Assembly: GCF_027172205.1 (NCBI RefSeq) | Contig: NC_070616.1 | Location: 15,180,001-15,244,000 of the forward strand | Origin: Podarcis raffonei | Taxonomy: Eukaryota; Chordata; Lepidosauria; Squamata; Lacertidae | Reading direction: 5' to 3' | Length of the DNA stretch: 64,000 bases | Shown: positions 33,415-44,234 of the stretch, one piece after another | How positions within the stretch are numbered: the stretch's first letter is position 1 | How the letters are laid out: each line of letters begins with the position of its first letter | Notes under the pieces: model-generated | Seen by the model: only the letters and a program-made list of their open reading frames with translations | Databases searched by the model: none | What the model was told of the DNA's origin: nothing | Program-made: the position numbers and the translations under genes

Positions 33415-33780
33415 GTTTTCTATACTAATCAACAACGCCATTGAAACAGTTTACAGAAACCATTCGTCAAGCATACAAAACAAGCTGATATTGAAGTGAT
33501 ATTAAAAAAATACAAATAAAGCCAGCAACTTTTAAACAAATATACATACAGTACATGCTTAGATGGGCTTGCTTAAACTGTTTTTTCAGCAGGTACTGAA
33601 AACAATACAGTGAAGGCTCCCGCCTGATGTCAATAGACAGGGAGTTCGAAGTGCTGCCACACTGCAGGACTGATTCTTTGCAAGTGCGGAATGAATATGA
33701 TATGGCCCTTGTCAAAGTGCCTGTTCCATAGAGGCAGGAGAGTGGGCACATACATGTGGGGTGAGGTGATCCTTCAAGTG
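33415..33780. repeat. Unclassified squamate repeat (pair with 49.3 kb)
   Basis: Shares acagtttacagaaa, agcaggtactgaaaa, aatgtcaatagacagggagtt-like and gggcacat blocks, in the same order, with 49245-49560. Two copies in the same orientation 16 kb apart in non-coding DNA indicate an interspersed family; no coding capacity or pol III head is evident. Confidence 0.5.
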
Positions 33781-33835
33781 AAGGACTCAGGGATGTTTTA
33801 TCTGAGGAGACTAGAAGGTCTAAAGCAGAGCTTTC

Positions 33836-33984
33836 CAAACTTCTCATGTTGGTGACACATCATTTCGTGACACTGTAATTCAGTTTTACTAGCAAACCAG
33901 AGGTTAAACTAACCCCTTTCCAGCCCCTACTCACCGCAGCCGGCACACTAATGTGTTGCGTGACACATAGTTTAGGAAGCTCTG
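33836..33984. mobile_element. hAT MITE with perfect 8-bp duplication
   Basis: A 149-bp element with ends cagagctttccaaact and agtttaggaagctctg (inverted, one or two mismatches), flanked by exact copies of gtctaaag at 33828-33835 and 33985-33992. The body carries ggtgacacatcatttcgtga and a second cgtgacacata near the right end. Very clean hAT signature. Confidence 0.88.
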
Positions 33985-34890
33985 GTCTAAAGTAGCAGCA
34001 AAGCTAGCTTATCAGCAGCTGGGGAATCTGCCCCTCCACTTGGAAGTTTCCAAACTTTCTTTCTAACTCCAGTGAACTGAGATGCAGGAGCGCAGATGCA
34101 CTGGAGAAAATCCTGGGATGTGCTCTGTGCAACACATTCACATTAGCTGACCAAGTGTCTTGGGCTACCCACAAACACCCTCGACCCCCTCCCTTGCAAC
34201 TCAGGGCCAAGGAAGGAAAGTTTATCTGCTCCTACTTTTTTCTTTTCTTTTCTCTTCCTACAGACGAATCCCCAAAAAGCTTCCAAGGTGCTCAGAACAC
34301 AGCCTCAAAACTTCTTGAAATTTAATTTCAGTTCGAGGCAGTGACCTCTTAGATTGTATTTCAAGGGGCTTTTAATTCAGCTCCCTGTTTTGAGGTAGGA
34401 TATCAGCATAGCACATTCACCATCAACTTGCTTCTTTCAAACTAAACAGCACTGCAAGAAAGGTTCACAAAAGCCAGAATTCCCATAAAGGCCACCCAGG
34501 CACTCTGGAAGCAGATGGCATCACCAAGAAGGCACCAAGGTAATGACCACCCCATGTACTAGGTCCCAGCATTGGGTATCCAGAGGTATACTGCCTGTTT
34601 GGACATCGAAGCTCAATTCCTGTTATCAGGGCTAATAAATAGGAATTATAGGGGCAGGAATTTATCTATTTTTTTTTCATGATCAAAGTTTTTTTCCCTC
34701 TATAGGACAAAGTTCCTGTGGGACAATTAGCTCTATGTGACTCCTTCAAGCCAGCAAATCTACATTCCTTCCATTAAAAAAAAAAGAAAGAGGATCCAGG
34801 TATACTGGCTAATCTGAGGAGAAAATCCACCAGTCATTGGATGGATTATGAATTATCATTGCAGTCCATTCTTCAAGACATGTATCAAAG

Positions 34891-35152
34891 CAGTGGTTCT
34901 CAAAATTTTTGATCCCATAAACTCATTCCCAGTGCCTCCTCCCCTATAAAAGGCATTATTATTATTACTGTGGAACGTCCTCCCATCAGATTTCAAGGAA
35001 ATAAGCAACTATCCTACTTTTAAAAGACGTCTGAAGGCAGCCCTGTTTAGGGAAGTTTTTAATGTTTAATGCTGTATTGTGTTTTTAATATTCGATCGGG
35101 AGCCACCCAGAGTGGCTGGGGAAACCCAGCCAGATGGGTGGGGTATAAATAA

Positions 35153-35197
<45 letters not shown>

Positions 35198-35473
35198 AGT
35201 GGTTTACATGACCCACTAAGGAAAATAATAACACAGTAAAATGCAAAACTGTAACAATTAATTGCACATTTATTCAAAATCCAATTACACCTACAGCATT
35301 TAGTTTAATTAACTCAACAAAACTGATGAACTGGATCCAGTGATGCCAGCTTTTTAAAGTCTGATAGTCATTTATGCCCCCAGCGCCACCCTGCAGCCCC
35401 CTTGCCTCTTAGTGCCCCCCAAGTGATATCAACGCTCCCCGGGGGGCAGTACCACCCCCTTTGGGAACCACTG
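34891..35473. mobile_element. hAT element with an L2 inserted in it
   Basis: Ends cagtggttctcaaa and tttgggaaccactg are inverted repeats; target duplication tatcaaag (34883-34890) and tatcagag (35474-35481) matches in 7 of 8 positions. The body is split by the L2 copy at 34969-35195. An uninterrupted relative at about 59930-60195 shares tttgcatgacccgctaaag / acaattaattgcacattt and confirms the join. Confidence 0.85.
34969..35195 (+). mobile_element. L2-like LINE 3' end with (ATT)n tail, nested
   Basis: Reads WNVLPSDFKEISNYPTFKRR and [12 protein letters not shown] in one frame, then a short 3' UTR (agccacccagagtggctggg, ccagatgggtggggtataaa) and an (ATT)n tail. It lies inside a hAT element. 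Confidence 0.82.
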
Positions 35474-36271
35474 TATCAGAGCAAAACTCACATCAATCAG
35501 ATGTAGGACATGATCCCTCGCATGGTTAATGGAATTCTAAATGTTGTTGATTTCACCATGATAGAGTTAAACATACCCCACTGAAATCAACAGGACTGGA
35601 AATTTAGCTGTATTGCACCTTAATAATGCCATGGCAATGGACCTCTTGTTGTCACTGTCACTCTTAAAGGGCCCACTTTTGCGTGTGAAAGCAACAAAGA
35701 GCCTTGTAGCACCTTAAAGACTAACCAATTTATTACAGTATGAAGCTTTTGTGGACTCACACCCATTTCACCATATGCGGGAAGCAAAATCTTAGTTGGC
35801 AGGTATATAATGGAGAAAATCTTAAGTTGGGAGTTGAAATGAGATGCAAAGATTGCTGTGAGTGATAATTAGAGTTTAAATGTGTGTTAAACCGGCACAA
35901 CTATTACAGTTAAGATTGCAGATAACTTTCTCAGCATTGCTAAGATGACTGTATGATAAATATGGGTGTGAGGATTTTTGGGCTCTTCAGATGTTGCTGA
36001 GCTCCAACTCATCCTTGGCCAATGGCCATGCTTGGTGGGGCTGATGGGAGCTGTAGTTCAGTGACCACTGGAGGGCCAAGGTCTCTCCCCCCCCCCCCCG
36101 TGCAGTGGTGCAGGCTGCAGTGAACAGGGAGTGAGCATGCCACACCTTGTCTTTACAAGTTTTGGGGGGGCAGGGAAACTTGTGGGGACATCTTTGTTAC
36201 TTCTTTCCGGTTTGGAACTTCTCACCCTGTTCCTGGATCATGACTCCTGAGCACTGTGTCTGCTGCTGAGC

Positions 36272-36349
36272 CTGTACTGATAATTGCCTTAATAAAGATC
36301 TCTGTCGTAAATAAGACAGAGATCTTTATTAAGGCAATAATCAGTACAG
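36272..36349. repeat. 35-bp near-perfect inverted repeat with 8-nt loop
   Basis: Arms 36272-36306 and 36315-36349 are reverse complements with a single mismatch; each contains ccttaataaagatctctgtc or its complement. The loop is gtaaataa. No terminal duplications were recognised and no transposon family is obvious. Confidence 0.85.
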
Positions 36350-37149
36350 TACTTGTAAGTAAGAGTTCCCCGTTTGTAAGTTTTAGGTGGCCATTGGCTC
36401 TGCTGAGAAGCCAACTCCATCAGGCTTCACCTTCTCTTAGCTGTTGCCTGGCTGCAGCAGCGGCAGAGGAGGAAAACAGGCCTGCTCCATCAGTTCTGCT
36501 AAAAGACCAGCTCCATTGGACCTTCACTCCATCAACTGTCCCCCAGAAGCAGCCGCTTCAACAGGTCACAGCAGAGGGAGCACAAAGAAGCAAGGCCTCT
36601 CTATTAGCATTGGGCTCCTTGAATTATTTCCATTCCAGCAGCTGCTCCTTATGAGAAGTTTATAACTAAGAGCTAGTGTCTGAGGTTGCTTTCTCCCCTT
36701 TCTGCCTTCCAATTGCTTTTCCTTTCGCGTTGTGTCTTTTAGACTGCAATATTACTGATCTACATAAGCAGCTCTTGGAACCTAAGAGCACTCTGCACAT
36801 GTATGAAAAGCTCTTTTATTGCTTGCTAAGTCTTCCAGAGCTTAGGTTTGGCCCTGAAACCGATTCCAGAGTTCAGCTTTGTTTTGGACTTCGGACAAAA
36901 CTAGATGTAATGTAGGAATTCTGTGATTGGATCTCCCAATCCCCCCATACCACTCTTTTATTAATGATTAAAAGCATCCATAAGAGAGGAAGAATTTTAA
37001 TTAGTACTGCAGTTCCAACTCATTTTTCAACTCATTTCCCTACACCGTGTCCCAAACAAATATCAATTGTTCTCTGCCCCCCAAAAGCTGTTATTAGCCA
37101 GAGAAGGGGAGAAAGGTAGAAAACTGAGTTTTTGAATCCAATGCTTGTA

Positions 37150-37462
37150 CAGTGGTGCCTGGCAAGATGAAAATAATCCGTTCTGCGAGTCTCTTCGTCT
37201 TTTTCGTCTTGCGAAGCAACCCTATTAGCGGATTAGCGGATTAGCGCTATTAGCGGCTTAGCGGCTAAAAGGCTATTAGCGGCTTAGCGGCTTAGAAAAA
37301 GGGGGGGAAAGCGAAAAAAATTGCAAGACTCGCAAGACGTTTTCGTCTTGCGAAGCAAGCCCATAGGGAAATTCGTCTTGCGAAGCGCATCGAAAAACGG
37401 AAAACCCTTTCGTCTAGCGGGTTTTTCGTCTTGCGAGGCATTCGTCTTGCGGGGCACCACTG
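37150..37462. mobile_element. Tigger/pogo-like MITE of a second family, with internal minisatellite
   Basis: Ends CAGTGGTGCCTGGCAAGA and, inverted, TCTTGCGGGGCACCACTG, flanked by TA (37148-37149 and 37463-37464). The interior repeats ttcgtcttgcgaagc several times and holds a short array of ttagcgg/ctattagcgg units at about 37220-37295. Confidence 0.82.
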
Positions 37463-37739
37463 TACAAGAAGAGCCCTGATTCTTGATCAGACCAAAGGTC
37501 AATCTAATCCAGCATCCTGTTCCTACACTGGCCCAGCAGATAATTTATATAGACAGGATTTACCGTATATACCACTTAATCATCAAAATCTCTAAGCAGT
37601 TTACATAAAAATGCCTCTCAGAAGTCCGCAAGCAGAACCAGAGTGCAACAACACATTTGTGTTCCTCAGCAAGCAATATTCAGAGGCATACTATCTCCAG
37701 AATGTGGCTAGTAGCCAATTATAGCCACTGTAAATCATA

Positions 37740-39035
37740 ATGCCCTGTGGCATGTCCTTCAGCTGCCCAGATAAATTTGTGAACATCCTCCACAATATTA
37801 TGACAGCAACCATCACAGATAACAATGGCTCTCAAAGTGAACCATTCACAGCGGGATGAGGTGTTAAACAGGGATGTGTTATCGCCCCAACTCTATTTAT
37901 TATTTTCATTGCTATGATCCTACACATTTTCAAAGGGAAACTCCCCACCGGGCTAGATATCATATATCAAACAGGTGGATTGCTCTTTAACTTAAGTAGG
38001 CTGAAAGCAAAGAGTAAGGTTACCATAACTTCCGTCATAGAGCTTCAATATGCTGATGACAACATAGTGTGTGCACACTCAGAGGATGACCTCCAAACCA
38101 TCCTAAATATCTTTGCAGAAGCTTACAAAAAGCTTGGCATATCACTCAACATCCAAAAGACCAAAGTGCTGCACTGACAAGCACAAAACAACCCCTCTGC
38201 AGCGCCACAAATCAAACTTAACGGTATAACCTTGGAAAATGTCAATCACTTTTCCTACCTGGGCAGTTATCTTTCCACAAGGGCCAACATTGATGCAGAA
38301 ATCCAGCACTACCTGAACTCCGTGAGTGCAGCTTTCTCCCAACTGAAGTGCAGAGTGTTTGAGGACCGGGACATTTGCAGGAAAACCAAAACGCTTGTTT
38401 ACAAAACTACTGTACTACCAACTTCATTGTAAGCTTGTGAAACATGGACCACTTATAAATGCCATCTCCAGCTCCTCAAAAGATTCCATCAAGAGTGTCT
38501 CCAAATTTTTTTACATATCACTTGAGAAGACAGGCAAACCAATGTGAAGCAGCAAAGATCACCAATGTGGAAGCAATGATTCTTCAACATCAACTTCGTT
38601 GGACTGGTCATGTTGTTCAGATGCCGGATTATCATCTTCCAAAGCAACTACTCTATTCCAAACTTAAAAATGGAAAGCATAATGTTGGTGGTCAATAAAA
38701 GAGGTTTAAAGACTCTCTCAAGGCAAATCTAAACAAATGTAGTATAAACACTGACAATTGGAAAACACTGGCCTGTGAGTGCTCCAGTTGGACAACAGCC
38801 TTTACCCATGGATTTTGAAGACTCTCGAACTCAGGACAAAAGTGAGAAATGAACTAAGAGGAAGGCATATTTGGCAAGCCCTCTCCATGATCAACTCCCA
38901 CCCGGAAACCTACGCCCCCACTGTGGAAGGAGGTGTGGATTCAGAATTGACCTCCACAGCCACTTATGGACACGCCGTTAAGACCATGTTCATGGAAGAC
39001 AATCTTACTCGGCTACGAGTGATCACTAAAGACGA
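37740..39035 (+). mobile_element. Non-LTR retrotransposon, reverse transcriptase C-terminal part to 3' end
   Basis: Plus-strand reading gives GVKQGCVIAPTLFIIF, then LQYADDNIVCAHSEDDLQTI (RT YADD box) and ISLNIQKTKVLH, followed by FSYLGSYLS and LRWTGHVVQMPDYHLPKQLL, ending in LRGRHIWQALSMINSHPETY. The best open stretch is 37914-38177; several stops and shifts follow, so it is dead. The clade is uncertain; the WTGHVVRMPD-type tail is that of a vertebrate LINE unlike L1, L2, CR1 or BovB here. Confidence 0.75.
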
Positions 39036-39039
39036 TAAC

Positions 39040-39245
39040 CCTTTCCTCCATGAATTTGTCCAATCCTGCTTTAAAGCCATCAAGTTGGTGGTCATCACTG
39101 CCTCCTGCAAGAGTGGGTTCGTTCCATAGTTCAGCTATGTGCTGCATGTATAAAGACTTCATTTGGTCTGTTCTAAATCTTCCAACATTCAGCTTCATTG
39201 AATGGCTCCACTGAGTTCTAGTATTATAAGAGAGGGATATGATGG
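39040..39245 (-). mobile_element. CR1 LINE 3' fragment, antisense
   Basis: Contains ctccatgaatttgtccaatc, gttccatagttcagctatgt, cttccaacattcagcttcat and ctagtattataagagaggg, the reverse complement of the CR1 3' end. It begins where the preceding LINE ends. Confidence 0.8.
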
Positions 39246-39344
39246 TCTGACTAAGGGAGTGTTCACATTAGCAACCTAGAGGGCACTGATGTTTTTCCCT
39301 ATGCAAAGAGAGATGAATGGCTTACAGGATTACAACTGGTATGA

Positions 39345-39485
39345 ATCACAGAATCATAAAATTGTAGAGTTAGAAAATGTTGTGAGGGTCATCTAGTCCA
39401 ACTCCTGCAATGCAGGAATCTTTTGCCCAACGTAGGGCTTGAACCCACGATCCTGAGATTATAGTTTCATGCTCAATCTACCAAT
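39345..39485 (-). mobile_element. tRNA-Lys-like SINE with CR1-type tail, antisense
   Basis: Antisense head gttcaagccctacgttgggc corresponds to the T-arm/acceptor side of tRNA-Lys; the other end reads, in antisense, ggactagatgaccctcacaa ... attttatgattctgtgattc, a CR1-like tail. The plus-strand copy at 63781 shows the same head. Confidence 0.72.
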
Positions 39486-40439
39486 CGGGGACATTCCAGC
39501 AATCACGAAGCTGGTTTGAGAAAAAGAGCATCAAGCAGTAGTATCTTATAACAACCTGCATTTTGGACAACCTCATGTGAACATACATTAAAAACCCAGC
39601 ACAGGAAGCGCAGTAAGTGTGCAGTAAACCAAGTATGAACACAAACTTCCTGACTGGGTATGGCTGCATTGCCCTCTACTGGTTGGCTATACACACAGTG
39701 CAGATAAACCCAGTGCCCATCATAGACAAATAGGCAGTTTACAGATTGGGAGGGCAAGGAAAATGATGTATGAGCTTCCCTTCAAGTGGTTTAGGAAAAC
39801 ATCAACCACATCCTGGAAAAAAATCTTCCTTCTAAGTTAGTCAAACATGCCAACTGCAATCATGTTGACTCAGAATGAGGCCCAACTGAATGGCAATGAA
39901 TCTAAGTTAATTTTACAAAGCTTTTATCACAGGTGAGACTAACCTGTGGACTTCCAGACACCAACTCCCTTCACCTCCAGCCAACATGACCAATGATTAA
40001 GAAAAATGGTCCAACAGTTCCTGAAGAGCCATAGGATTCCTATTCCTGATCCATGGGCATAACAACAGTAGCTAACTTTACAGGGTTGCTTACACAAAGC
40101 ATTTACACAAACAAAGGCAAAAAACAGAAGAAATAAATGTCTATAAAAATGTAACCAATGTAACTTACTGAAAAGTTAGAAAGAGAGATTTTGGTACCTG
40201 TTTCCTCTTTTCTTGAAGCACATCACACCATGAAGGGACCACGATGGAATTCTAAGCTGAAAGTATACGGGAAATTGCTAAAAATGTGTACACTGACACC
40301 TGCTATAGAAAAGTTGAATATTACTTTATGAGATATTAAATATTAATATCTGCTGTGAAAAACATCTCTAAAATATCACACCCTCTGCTAGTGACTTCAG
40401 ATGGTGAGAGCTGACAGGACAGGTGCCAAAATGGGACTA

Positions 40440-40681
40440 CAGTGGTACCTTGGGTTAAGTACTTAATTTGTTCCGGAGGTCCATTCTTAACCTGAAACTG
40501 TTCTTAACCTTAAGCACCACTTTAGCTAACGGGGCCTCCTGCTGCTACTGCGCTGCCGGAGCATGATTTCTGTTCTCATCCTGAAGCAAAGTACTTAACC
40601 GGAGGTACTATTTCTGGGTTAGCGGAGTCTGTAACCTAAAGCATATGTAACCCGAAGCGTATGTAACCTGAGGTACCACTG
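40440..40681. mobile_element. Tigger/pogo-like MITE, copy B
   Basis: Ends CAGTGGTACCTTGGGTTAAG and, inverted, CAGTGGTACCTCAGGTTACA; TA on both flanks (40438-40439, 40682-40683). The body has repeated cttaacctgaag and gtaacc(t/c)gaagc units, one more unit than copies A and C. Confidence 0.85.
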
Positions 40682-40825
40682 TATTAAAGCCACATCCACA
40701 CCCTATATTTAAAGCAATCAACTTCCTCCCAAAGAATCCTGAAATTTATCAATTGGAGAGCTACTATTCCCAGCAACCTTAACAAACTATAGTTCCCATA
40801 ATTCTTTGGGGGTAAAGCATGCAGC

Positions 40826-41470
40826 TGGATCAGGCCACAGAGGGCCCATCTAGTCCAACATCTTGTTCGCACAGTGGCCAACCAGATGCCTGTGGGAAAC
40901 CTGCAAGCAGGACCTCAGCACAAGCCCTCGCCCATCCTGTGGTTTCCAGAAACTGGTATTCAGAAGCATTGATCCCTCCAACAGTGGAGGCAGAGAAGAA
41001 CCATTGCATACCCTCCAACTTTTCTCTGATGAAAATAGGGATGTCCCATTCCATAATGATAATTTTACTATTTATACCCCACACATCTTACCGGGTTGCC
41101 CCAGCCACTTCCAACATATATAAAAACATAATAAAACATTAAACCTTTAAAAAAACCTTCCCTATGCAGTACAGGATTGCCTTCAGACGGCTCGGGGGTC
41201 AGACAACTCCATACCTTCCAACAAATAGGGGCATCCTAAGGAAAAGTGGGACATTCCGGGATCAAATTAGAAACCGGGACAGTTTCTCTAAATCAGTGAC
41301 ATCCCTAGAAAATAAGGACATTTGGGAGGATCTGCCATTGTGGCTAGTAGCCATTGGTAGCCCTTTCCTCCATGAATTTGTCCAGTCCTCTTTTAAAGCC
41401 ATCTCAGCTGGTGGCCATCACCACCTCCTGTTGGAGTGACTTCCATAGTTTAACTCTGCTGCCGCATGGA
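40826..41470 (-). mobile_element. Mosaic of CR1, L2 and a DNA-element fragment, antisense
   Basis: CR1-like antisense sequence at 40826-41000 (gggcccatctagtccaacat, gtggccaaccagatgcc); an L2 3' end in antisense at about 41062-41200 splitting a repeat whose halves begin cataccctccaacttttctc and ccataccttccaacaaatag; and another CR1 3' piece at 41362-41470 (tcctccatgaatttgtccag, cttccatagtttaactctg). Confidence 0.6.
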
Positions 41471-41474
41471 AGGG

Positions 41475-41710
41475 ATATATATGCTTGTGCACATGATTGT
41501 GAACTTCGTACATGCTTTTTGTGACTTATCACACTTGCTCCTTCTACCAGTTCATGGATGGTAGAAATAAAAGCCTTTTCTCCGAAACTATTCCTTGAGA
41601 GTCTGTTGACTCCCACTTCCCTTTCCCAGGCGCAATATTTTTCCCACCCGAGGGCAAAGCCTCATAAGGCTACATTTATTGGTGCGTTGGCCGGGAAAAA
41701 CAGATTCCCT
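41475..41710 (+). mobile_element. Possible endogenous retrovirus LTR end and leader (fossil)
   Basis: An aataaaagcc motif, a U5-like stretch and then attggtgcgttggccgggaa resemble the R-U5-primer-site order of a gammaretrovirus-like element. No internal genes follow. It is a broken remnant; family and limits are uncertain. Confidence 0.35.
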
Positions 41711-42831
41711 GAGGGCATGTATCTTGCGGATTTCCTCAATGGTCAGTATTGTAATCCTAGGGCTCAGTTCTGTCCTATGCGGCTCTCAAAGCCTTCCCTT
41801 CTGTTTCTTTCTGTCTGCCAATTCACATCCTTGCATTGTGCTGCTTCTATCCCAAGAAGCCACATGGTTCTACATACTGAAACACTCTTTCAGACTGTCT
41901 GCTTGTCCACTTTCTAATTCCTTCTGAATTCTTCATTCTCCATACCACCTTCACAATGAACTGCAGGGCAGAAACATTTTAAGTAAATCAATAATGCTGT
42001 TAGAAATGCTGTTGTGAGTCCCTTTGGAGACCCTGCTCAACAATCAGGATGCAAATTTAACTGATAAAGAAAGCCAGATGGAAAAGTTAAAATATACATA
42101 CTTACCCTTGATCTAAAATGACACAAGTTGCTTGGACTGTTCCTGAGTTTCACCACTCTCAATTATTTGGTATTTTGTTGTGTTTTTACTTATCAGAGAA
42201 CGAGTGGGTCACAAATAATTGCAAATAAATAAAATTAGACATATAACCCGTAATTCTAGTATTTAATCAATGTAGGATTTAAAAAGTGTTATGTGCTACA
42301 CCAATACATTAAATACTTTATATAACATATTATGTAGTAATATGCCAAACTAATTATAGACATAGCATGAGTATTGTCTATGATGTATGAGATACTATAT
42401 ATTAAATCATTATGCTACACATATTTTTGTGTATTTCATTAAAAAATGTATTTATCTGTATATCTATTTATCTGTATCTCTATTGAAGGAGGTTAGGAGG
42501 AAGTGAGGTTTAGGTAACCTAAACATAGGTTAAAAATAAATACTAGTGCTATGAATTATTTATATTATTTATATAAAATTATTTAGATCCTTAAAGGGAA
42601 ACACTTAATTTGCCTCAGAGTAAGACATCATGAATATAGCATGAGGCGCTTATGCATATTCATGGCCTAGTTTGCCAACGTCGGGGCCGAGGCCTGCCAC
42701 GATTTTGCATAGCAACCGTCTCTAACTGCCATCCAGGCCGCCACCGTTTGCGCCCGAGGCGGCTTCCTCCTGAGCGACGGGTACGCCGGACCAATGGGAG
42801 CTGAGAGGCGGGCCCCCGAAACGGCGGAGTA

Positions 42832-42839
42832 TTCTAGAA
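42832..42839. promoter_or_regulatory. Heat-shock-element-like site
   Basis: TTCTAGAA gives two perfect inverted nGAAn units; GAG two bases before it gives an imperfect third. It lies 100 bp upstream of the CCT6A ATG. Chaperonin subunit genes are known HSF1 targets, which makes a role plausible. Confidence 0.45.
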
Positions 42840-42938
42840 GGGGCTAGGACGCCACAACCCCCGCCCTGTCGGCGCCTGCGCAGGGACGCCCCTTTCTCTT
42901 ATCACTCCCTTTCCTTTTCCTCGAGGCGGGCGGCCGAC

Positions 42939-43072
42939 ATGGCGGTGAAGGCGCTGAACCCCAAGGCCGAGGTGGCGAGGGCCCAGGCGGCTCTGGCCGT
43001 CAACATCAGCGCGGCGCGGGGCCTGCAGGACGTGCTCAGGACCAACCTCGGCCCTAAAGGAACCATGAAGAT
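42939..43072 (+). CDS. CCT6A: CCT6A exon 1
   Basis: Encodes [20 protein letters not shown], then [20 protein letters not shown] and GTMK, ending in the next Met codon; donor GTGAGG. One residue shorter than human at the N-terminus. Confidence 0.97.
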
Positions 43073-44146
43073 GTGAGGAGAGGGGAAGAATTGGGGGGAT
43101 GGGAGAGGCCGGTGGGCGCGCGCGGGGGGGGAGGGGAAGGAGCGTGGATGCCGGGATGGGCGTGGCCACGTCGATCTCAGCCCACCCGCGTGGCGCTCGA
43201 GGGCGGAAATGGCGGCGCGTGCGCAGAGCGTGCCAGTGAACCCCGAGCCGACTAGGGACTCTAGACCAGCGTATGCATGTGTACAATGATTTGGTTAGCC
43301 CTGCTCATAGTAGACCCATTGGAATTAAGATTATTTAAATACTATGCTTTAATGTTGTAACCCGCCCAGAGGAACCTTCGGGTGAAGAGCGAGTAATAAA
43401 TAAAAATAGTAATAATAATAATGGCACAACTAGTGTAGGCCATTAATTTTAGTGGGTCTGCTCTGGAGGAAAATGAGTAATAATATATAGTAATTTGTTA
43501 TTTATGCCCCGCCCATCTGGCTGGGTTCCCATTGTCCAATTCGTCATTAATGCTATCGTTATTGATTGATTCCTAATCTCTCCCCCCCCCCCTTAGAAAT
43601 GTTGAACTGTAATACTATGGCATCTGCCACTACCCTGGGGGTATGAGGTGAAGCAGAGTCAGGCCATTAGCCTACCAGGCTCTATTGCCCACAGCAGCGG
43701 TGGATAGGCTTTCAGGCTTGATGGATTTGCTTAAGATTTTTACTATCTAGCATTGAGATCCTCAAGCTATAGAGCCAGAACAAAATGATGGTGCAGGCTG
43801 AGCTGTACACCTAGAGTTAAGGAGCAGGGTGTATCTGAGCATGTGCTCAGCCAAATAATTTGCTTTGGTACCACAGACTTATCTCATCTTGGACTTCCAT
43901 TCACAATTACAAATCTATTCTTTGTGAGCTGCTGCCATTTGGATGAGACAGCAGTGGGCTTGATGCATCCATAGTATGACTTGACCATATGTGATGATAA
44001 TTCAAATGTGTCAAGAGTTCCCTCTCTTGCACAACTCCTAAGAGTACTGGAGTCATCTGTTGTTTGGTGAGGCAAAGCAGCTGCAAAGAAAATCAGGAAA
44101 GGAACCTGGGCCTGTTTGTTTTCATTTGTGTGTGTATGTATGTATG

Positions 44147-44234
<88 letters not shown>

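Larger units (their letters stand above)
26890..42680. other. Probable 5'-UTR intron of PSPH, dense in transposon relics
   Basis: No coding gene seen over 15.8 kb. Human PSPH starts head to head with CCT6A and has long 5'-UTR introns, so this stretch is most likely intronic on the minus strand. Named elements are listed separately. Stretches without a clear element: 28.7-31.8 kb (apart from a MITE-like core at 30220), 32.5-33.1 kb (GC-richer, with an inverted CCAAT at about 33028), 36.4-37.1 kb, 39.5-40.4 kb and 41.7-42.6 kb (AT-rich). Confidence 0.5.
42690..43230. promoter_or_regulatory. CpG-rich promoter region, probably shared by PSPH (-) and CCT6A (+)
   Basis: A GC- and CpG-rich block around the CCT6A start, in AT-rich surroundings. 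It contains CCAAT at 42791-42795 and a heat-shock-element-like TTCTAGAA at 42832-42839, and no TATA box near the CCT6A start. In human, PSPH and CCT6A are transcribed divergently from such a region; here the first non-coding PSPH exon was not identified, so sharing is inferred from synteny. Confidence 0.7.
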
